Assembly (NCBI GenBank): GCA_022376515.1
Contig: WTXI01000164.1
Location: 1-64,000, forward strand
Source: Lactifluus volemus
Lineage: Eukaryota; Basidiomycota; Agaricomycetes; Russulales; Russulaceae
DNA: 64,000 nucleotides
Direction of reading: 5' to 3'
Part shown: positions 58,085 to 64,000 of the stretch, one piece after another
Numbering within the stretch: the first letter of the stretch is position 1
Layout: the number at the start of each line of letters is the position of its first letter
The notes under the pieces: generated by a model
Databases searched by the model: none
Told to the model about the DNA's origin: nothing
Seen by the model: the letters and a program-made list of their open reading frames with translations, nothing else
Translations under genes and position numbers: made by a program

Positions 58085-59160
58085 CACGCCCGTGGGAGCC
58101 CCAACAGGGAGCGACCGTTATCCATGCCGGGTTGCCTTCGGAGTGCCAGTTGACAATTGGCTACCGTCCTGACTCTTGGGCGCCTTCTCATCGTCTCTTG
58201 CAGGTCCTTCAATCATATCCTCCCAATTCCCTAACAGACAGACAGACTCCAACATTTAGAGTGCATGCCACCGCCAAGTCGACTCGCGCCAGCAAACCAC
58301 TGGCATCAAGCTATATCAAACCCCTTGCGAGCTGCGAAAGGAGCATCGACGGAAGATGGGGGCATCGCGACGGGACGGTAAACAAGGCAAGTCGAACCTG
58401 AGATGCCTAACCAGTCCTTTGTCACAGCACTAGAGGAACTGCGGAACTCTGATTCTGCGCCGGTCTAGATGACGGTACTCTCGCAGCAGCCGTCGGTGAC
58501 TGTGAGGGCAATCCGAAACAGTGACTCTGAAGGAGGTGCGATCTCGCTCAGACTGGCCTAGCTGCAGTGGAAGGAACCAATGGCGACTAGATCGTGAGAT
58601 GGACACATTGAATCAGGCCAGCACCTGGGAGAGAGTTCCGCGCCCGGCCGGAAAGAATATAGCAGTGCTCGGCTTGTCGCCCGAGGATTACAGTTTACGG
58701 CGTGGACTATTTCAATACATTCTCACCTGTTTCCAAGCTAACCAGCTTCCAAGTTGTAGTCATATTAGCAATTGCAGCGCGCAACGATTGGGGAGATCGA
58801 CACATTCGACTTCAATGGCACGTACCTCAATGGGTCAGAGAGCTGGGATAATATATAGCGTACCCCAGAGGCTCCTGCATGATGAAGGAGCCTCCTAGGT
58901 ACGAGGAAAGCGTCAAACGCCTGCGGAAATCGCTGTACCGTCTGTACGTCTCTCACAGCCTGAGGCCGGGCGGAGTCGTACGACTCGGCGACCAGACATT
59001 CCTACATTGAGCGGGAGCGAGAACTCACGCACACACGAGTAGTAGGGAGCCTGAGGAGGGGAGGCAAGATGATTCCCACAACTGTCCTAAACTATCGAGA
59101 GTAGAACATAGGAGTATCACGTCGGGGAACGCCGCGGGCTGTAGATGCCCGATACGGGTC
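58085..59160 (+). pseudogene. Degraded copia RT relic downstream of copy C
   Basis: Third member of the downstream relic family: GTGGGAGCCCCAACAGGGAG at the start, SPEDYSLRRGLFQYILTCF-type text (58677-58735, a decayed ARGFTQ region), DFNGTYLNG near 58810, MKEPPRYEESVK-type near 58880-58915 and a KQPEAGR-like segment near 58960. Stops in all frames. Confidence 0.7.
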
Positions 59161-59425
59161 AATCAGAAGCACAAAGGTATCGCACTAGTTCAAGCCCAGC
59201 TTTCCCTTGGGCTCATCCTCTTCTTCATCCTTTCTCGCTCTCAACGTACTAACATATACAGCAGCTACATCCCCCTCTGGAAAGAAATCAGCAGCACATG
59301 ATTTCCTAGAAAGTTTCCCCTACATCATGACGTCACGACTCCGAGTCGGGGCGATCGTCGCAGTCGCCGGGCCTTAAATAGGAGACACTCAGCTCCTTAC
59401 CAGTGCCCACCTTACAAGTACTGCA
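59161..59425 (+). promoter_or_regulatory. Upstream region of the Fe2OG-like gene
   Basis: The last 110 bp (GGGCCTTAAATAGGAGACACT through CAAGTACTGCAATG) match 33215-33296 upstream of the broken paralogue. The segment TTAAATAG about 55 bp before the ATG could act as a TATA-type element. The corresponding position near 59180 is the empty site of the MITE. Confidence 0.5.
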
Positions 59426-60831
59426 ATGTCGGACTCCGAGCATACAGATTCAGGTCATGACGAATCTGTCATTCAAGTCGACCCTGACAGTGAGTCGGAA
59501 GACTTAAAGAAGCTACTCGCCCCTCTACGAGAGTCAATCGTCCATAAACCGCCCTTCGTAGGCGGATCGCTGCAACTTCCCCCATCACATTTCTATCTCA
59601 TTTACAAAACCCCCAAAGGCACTAGGTTCGTATATGCTGATGCTATCACCCACCCCATACCGACGTTCAATTCATAGACATGTAAACCTCGCGAATGCGA
59701 CCCCTGAAGAATTAGAGCAGCTTGCACAGATTTGCGAACCCGCTATCTCTGATCAAGTGGCGGATGAAACTCGCCGCAAACGCAGAAAGATTGAAAGCAA
59801 CAGCGTTTCCCCGTGGCTGGTGCCTCATCACACTGATCTCATCAAGATCGTGCGCAACTACCTCCTCGAGGGAACTGACTCGACCCGTCAAATAAACATC
59901 GAGCTATACGAGCTCAACGTGTACAGTGCGTCTGATCCACATCCACTCTTAGCAGGCACTAAGTTACTACCCAGGTAAGGGGTCAGTCTTCAAGTCCCGC
60001 GTCGATATTCCACGCAGAGAAAACCAGTTCGGCTCCCTTGTCGTTGCCTTTCTAACATCCTCCGAGGGCGGTGTTCTGGTTTTTCGGCTCGACGGCCAAG
60101 AATGGACGTTCGACCCCTCCACCGCGCTATCAACAGCACCGGCAGCTTCCGAGTCAATAGCCTACGCTGCATTTTTCGGCAACGTCGAGTGCGAGGTTTT
60201 GCCCGTGACATCCGGCCATCGTGTCATGTTGACGTATAATCTCTACTTCGATGAGGGTGAACCTGCTTCTGTGAAAGACTTGGTGTCGGAACCCCCTTCC
60301 TTCCCTCGAGAAGAAAAAGAGGGGACGTTTGGTTCAAGATTCGTGGATCTTCTCGAGAACCCAGAGTTCCTCCCCGATGGGGGTACGCTCGGGTTTGGAC
60401 TCCGAAACGTGTACCAAGTGAAGGACAGGCTTGGGCCCGTCTACGGTCAGCTGAGGGGAATCGATGCAACTATCTACCAGAGCCTGCGCGGACTTGGACT
60501 TGAACCAACCCTATGCCTTTATTATGAAAGCGATGGTGACGATGAGGATCATTTTGGTACTCTCCTCGACCACGAACCCGTCTCTGTGGTTCTCCGCGAG
60601 AACTATAACATGGACGAATTCATGAATGATCAGGGAGGAATCGAGATCCCCGCATATGAAGAATTGACATGGGTGATGCCACGAACGGACTTCAACAATC
60701 TGGAGACCCCATATGCTGAAGTTGATTACAAAAGGGGATGGTTTGAAATGATGAGTGGGGAATTGTGCCTTGTTGTGCGTATAGGCAAGGCAGGTAAAAG
60801 ATTGGTACGTTCCACTGATGCGCAAGCGTAG
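59426..60831 (+). CDS. Fe(II)/2-oxoglutarate dioxygenase-like protein, iron ligands apparently lost
   Basis: Three exons (59426-59625, 59678-59925, 59975-60831; 1,305 nt) give 434 residues without a break. Junctions read KGTR|HVNLANATPEEL and LNVYS|KGSVFKSRVDIP. The acidic start MSDSEHTDSGHDESV leads to a conserved N-terminal segment (PPFVGGSLQLPPSHFYLIYK) and then the double-stranded beta-helix part: RRENQFGSLVVAFLTSSEGG, DGQEWTFDPS, AAFFGNVECEVLPVTSGHRV and TYNLYFDEGE. In related fungal proteins I recall the first metal motif as FKxHxD and the distal one as EHEVxPV. Here they read SRVD and ECEV, so both histidines seem replaced while the 2OG-contacting SGHR remains. It may be a non-catalytic homologue. 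The family assignment is strong. The loss of activity rests on remembered consensus. Confidence 0.85.
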
Positions 60832-61065
60832 GAGGGAGAGGCAAGGCCTGCGACTTTTTATCGCTGATGTGGGGAAGGACTACAACTCGTCTTGCCAAAC
60901 AATAACTTGCATACGTTAGATTCAGTAATCAGGTATTATATACTAGATAAACAGATGGCAAATGTCGACGATAATATAGAGGCCAGTGGCTGAATAGTAC
61001 TACCTTCGATTATCGTACAGTGACTGCGCGATGCACAGTCTATGAGCAGATTGGTATCCTGGATG
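60832..61065. other. Short intergenic region
   Basis: This is the 3' flank between the convergent Fe2OG-like gene and the minus-strand gene. No feature seen. Confidence 0.45.
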
Positions 61066-61724
61066 TCATAACGAACAAACCCTCCCACGTAGCCTCCCAC
61101 GCAGCTCGTTTATGACATACCTTGCTTTACAACTCCACTCCAGCCACCTGGGATTAGCGAAGCACAGCGCGTCCTCTGAATACTGTGTGGAATTGACGAG
61201 AAACGACCAAGGTCGGCGCAGGCGGGGATGATAAACTTCTGTCGTCAAGTTGCTCTCATATGTCAACGTTACCATCTCTCCTGTGTCGTCTTGTAGGATG
61301 TCGTGTACGGACTCGCATATGTCCTCGGATTCAAATTTGCCATATCGGGCTTCGATATGCTTAACGGTTAGCACATCAAAACTGGATACGATGGCCTTCC
61401 TGTCCATTTCAACCCTCAGGTGAGTCAATAGGTCAAAAAAGGGCATCCCATGCGCAGCCCTCAAGAACCTAGAACGATAAGGTGTATTCGTCCTCAGCCT
61501 TGCATCCTCGGATCACTGCCAGCATGATAGTGGCAGTGAGGTTTCTGTCAGTCGCCGGGTATTCAGTGTTGGGATCTTTTGTGCTGAAAACCTCAGATTT
61601 TCAGCTCAAAAGATCCTCATGCAGCACCAGAAAACTTGTTAAGGAGAATGAGTGCCCCCTCGGAAGGGAGAACTTGACTCCTGTCTTTGAGGCAACCAAA
61701 CGCCGCGTCGAGTAAATCGATCAT
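61066..61724 (-). CDS. Unrecognised protein, probably two or more exons
   Basis: The minus-strand frame 61464-61066 encodes FDLLTHLRVEMDRKAIVSSF, VKHIEARYGKFESEDICESV and NSTQYSEDALCFANPRWLEW and ends at 61066. An upstream frame from an ATG at 61724 (MIDLLDAAFGCLKDRSQVLP, ALILLNKFSG) probably belongs to the same gene through an intron at about 61630-61540. The joining exon near 61500 is not clean in one frame, and another missing base is possible. Coding-like text also lies further upstream (61740-62080), so the true start may be nearer 62150. I do not recognise the family; there is no obvious signal peptide, membrane segment or catalytic motif. A fragment of it recurs at 47783-47865. Confidence 0.4.
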
Positions 61725-62151
61725 GATCGTATCACACTCGAATGGGGTGATTCATGCGAATAGAAAACCACTGGCATGAACCGTCCATTCGTGCGTGTAG
61801 AGGAAATGGCAGGAAAATTCATCGGACCATATGTCAGTAATCGAATTCCTTAAACTTATAGCGTCGTCCTCCGAATGAGGCCTTTGGCCATGTCGGGCCT
61901 CACAGTTATCTGCAAATTCCAGCCAGATCGCTAGTTACATCAATGTCCACACATGGCGCAGCCTCGAGATGAAGGAGACGAAGAAGGGAATATTGCGCTT
62001 TTGAGGCAAAATCTTTATCCCGATCAATTTGTATTGTCTCAGCAACAAACTCGTCATCAGGTTAGGGTTAAGAGCTGGGTGTTGATATCATCTAACCAGC
62101 TTGAGGATACATTTTTTGAGTGACTACATACCTCATAGGATTCCCTATCAT

Positions 62152-63553
62152 AGATCACCGCCGTTCTATTAGCCGTTTACCAGAGACGGTGAATGTACAG
62201 TACGGCGAGGAGAAGCATGCCTACATACAACACCAGCAGACGTGGCAGTAGGTCCGGTGGTGATGTATCGTGGGGGCGCCTCGAAAGTGGTCGTCCAGCC
62301 CAACGATATCGTATGTGCGCACAGTGCCGAGTAGAGGAGGGCCATACGGGGAAAAGAAGGGTGATGGGCTCGAGGTGAGATAGGCATTCAAGGTAACTCG
62401 ACGGAGGACATGGCTGCCCCAATTCCGGTTTTCGGAGTCCCACTTGCAATCGGAGTGTGAAAGGGTGACAGACCGGTGGCAAAACTCTTGTCGTAAACGA
62501 TTTTCAATGATCCCACTGTACAAAGTTATCTCTGTCATTTGCTATCTCTAGACTGTATGGGCCTATTATGCCCTCGCATGACGCTCGGGAATAAGAGTTC
62601 CGTAGAAGATCAGTTATGATCTGGGCCGAGACCTGGCACGCAGATTAGCCGCGGCCTTGAAACTGTACCAACGAATTTCTCCCCACGCTAAAGTGACCCT
62701 CGCTATAGCAAGCGTCCGAAACCGTCCTTGCTTCTGCATGCCGATTGGGGGAATCCAACATGCAGGTTTCAGCCTAATCCTCCTCCTGAATCTGCGGTGG
62801 TTACAAGTCGCTGGTTGCCCAAGGGGAATCATGAAGGTGCATGAACTGTCGGGTAGAAGTTCACGTTTCTAGACCCAGGGTTGGCCAGTCGTGGTGTCCA
62901 TGGCACAATTACCACCAAGCTTCCCACTGTTTCATGTCGTGTCCTTCCTTGAACGTTAAGCCAAGGCACACAAGTGGTAAGTTAAAGATCGGGCAAAGGT
63001 ACAAAGGACTAGTCGCTCTAAGTTTAGGAGTTTAAAGTAGAGCGGCCGAGAGCGCTGAGCACGTGCGAACACGGTTGAACTCTAACCGGCGACCGTCGAC
63101 TGGCCACAACCGTGACCAGCTGTCTCTATCGTTGACTTGCGCCATGCACTATCCAGGCAAGCAATTCGCTGCCCTATATTCAGAACGACATGCTGCTACT
63201 ATTCTGGACCTCCGCAATGATTGGCAAGTAATGTGAGTAATGCCATGCTTGTATTAGTCTACCGTCGCGAAAGGCAAAGTGTGGTGCTTCCCCATATGTC
63301 CTATCGTTCCTGGAAATGACACTCACAAGTCTGAGATTCTCCAAGGCAACAAGTGACTATCCTTTCTGGAAGGGTGATCCCATCATGTTCCCACTGACAT
63401 GTTCCTTTGCTTGACCTGTGCCCATCAAATCTAAACTACGCTTACCGCATCCACGGGCTAGCATGCATTGTCTGTGTTACGAATACATATAATCTCAACT
63501 CTGAGTTGCGGCACTGTTTTCTTTACAGGAGGTAGTCGCCAGTCGTGCCAGCT
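62152..63553. other. Interval with no supported gene
   Basis: About 1.4 kb. Short frames on both strands (for example 62177-62482, minus, with a hydrophobic end) lack family resemblance. The part just before 63554 is the probable promoter of the DUF6533 gene. A small possible exon (MHYPGKQFAALYSERHAA at 63144-63234, followed by GTGAGT) cannot be linked to anything. Confidence 0.4.
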
Positions 63554-64000
63554 ATGTCCTTTGCCGACATCAACCTTGGTCCACACCCTGGGGAGTATGC
63601 GTACGTGGCTCTGACCTCTGAGGCTCTCCCTCCATTCATAATTATTCATTATAGGTACCTCAACTCCATTTTCAATGTCTCAGCCATAGGTGAGTACCAC
63701 TAGTCAAATGTCAACCTCAAATCCGAACTCAACATTTGTCCTGCATACTGGGTTATTAGTGATACTGTATTACGACTATATGCTCACATTACCCCGGGAA
63801 ATTCGGTTCCTATGGCCACCACACAATAAACAAGGATGGTTTACATTGACCTGTTTTCTCAATCGCTACCTTCCTTTGTTTGGACACCTCCCACTTGTCA
63901 TGACATATTTTGTCCCAGGGGAAGTCTCGGTGCGTCCTTCGGTTGTCCTTATTTGAGGTTAGCTGTCCCTGGTCTTGACCCAGAAAAGTTGTAAGTTACC
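63554..64000 (+). CDS. DUF6533-type multi-pass membrane protein, N-terminal part (runs off right edge)
   Basis: The start ATG at 63554 (MSFADINLGPHPGEYA) is spliced at GTACGT (63600) to YLNSIFNVSAI (exon to 63689) and at GTGAGT to an exon from about 63757: VILYYDYMLTLPREIRFLWP, then GWFTLTCFLNRYLPLFGHLP. The pattern YDY..TLP.EI..IW..PW followed by a hydrophobic helix with NRY is the hallmark of the DUF6533 domain at the start of basidiomycete seven-helix-like membrane proteins of unknown function. The first predicted membrane helices are present and the rest lies outside the window. The exon after GTCTCGG at 63920 is not resolved. Confidence 0.7.

Noticed and set aside
63144..63234. Possible first exon of the DUF6533 gene
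   Set aside because: It has an ATG and a GTGAGT donor, but no acceptor joins it in frame to 63554 with confidence. The downstream ATG gives a normal N-terminus for the family.

Overview
The window looks like nuclear DNA of a basidiomycete fungus, most likely Agaricomycetes. Host genes are cut by many short introns (about 45-60 nt, GT..AG) and by very small exons. The gene families fit this group: a Zn2Cys6 regulator, SAGA subunit ADA2, PAF1-complex subunit CTR9, a zf-HIT protein, a secreted pepsin-like protease, a DUF6533 membrane protein and NACHT-WD40 STAND proteins. No rRNA, tRNA or CRISPR array was recognised. I do not name a species.

Layout. Bases 1-16157 are ordinary single-copy sequence: a Zn2Cys6 transcription factor running off the left edge (-), a long gene-poor stretch, ADA2 (-) and CTR9 (+) diverging from a 0.6 kb shared intergenic region, a small HIT zinc-finger protein, and an aspartic protease. 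Bases 17160-61000 are a repeat-rich accessory block. It holds three head-to-tail copies of one large NLR-type gene (C2-like N-terminus, helical linker, NACHT NTPase, 14 WD40 repeats). Copy A (25751-31190) can be read through intact as eight exons. Copies B (40414-45891) and C (52313-57728) carry several frame breaks. Each copy is followed by the same degraded Ty1/copia reverse-transcriptase relic on the + strand. B and C are also preceded by the same opposite-strand copia relic, so B and C are the younger pair.

A full-length non-LTR retrotransposon (18780-25401, -) with exact 16-bp target-site duplications and two intact ORFs joined by TAATG sits just upstream of copy A. A 576-bp MITE with perfect 24-bp terminal inverted repeats lies downstream of copy A. 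A Fe(II)/2-oxoglutarate-oxygenase-like gene follows the NLR-copia unit twice: intact but apparently lacking its iron-binding histidines after copy C (59426-60831), and broken by an internal inversion after copy A (33294-33829). The right end holds an unrecognised minus-strand gene and the start of a DUF6533 protein.

How the parts fit together. The accessory block reads as an NLR birth-and-death locus. Repeats of the copia family supply homology for unequal exchange, the WD40 arrays are nearly identical repeats with variability at putative ligand-facing positions, and mobile elements insert into promoters and flanks. One caution applies: several single-copy housekeeping genes (ADA2, CTR9, the protease) also show single-base deletions that break otherwise perfect family matches. 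Part of the apparent decay may therefore be assembly error.
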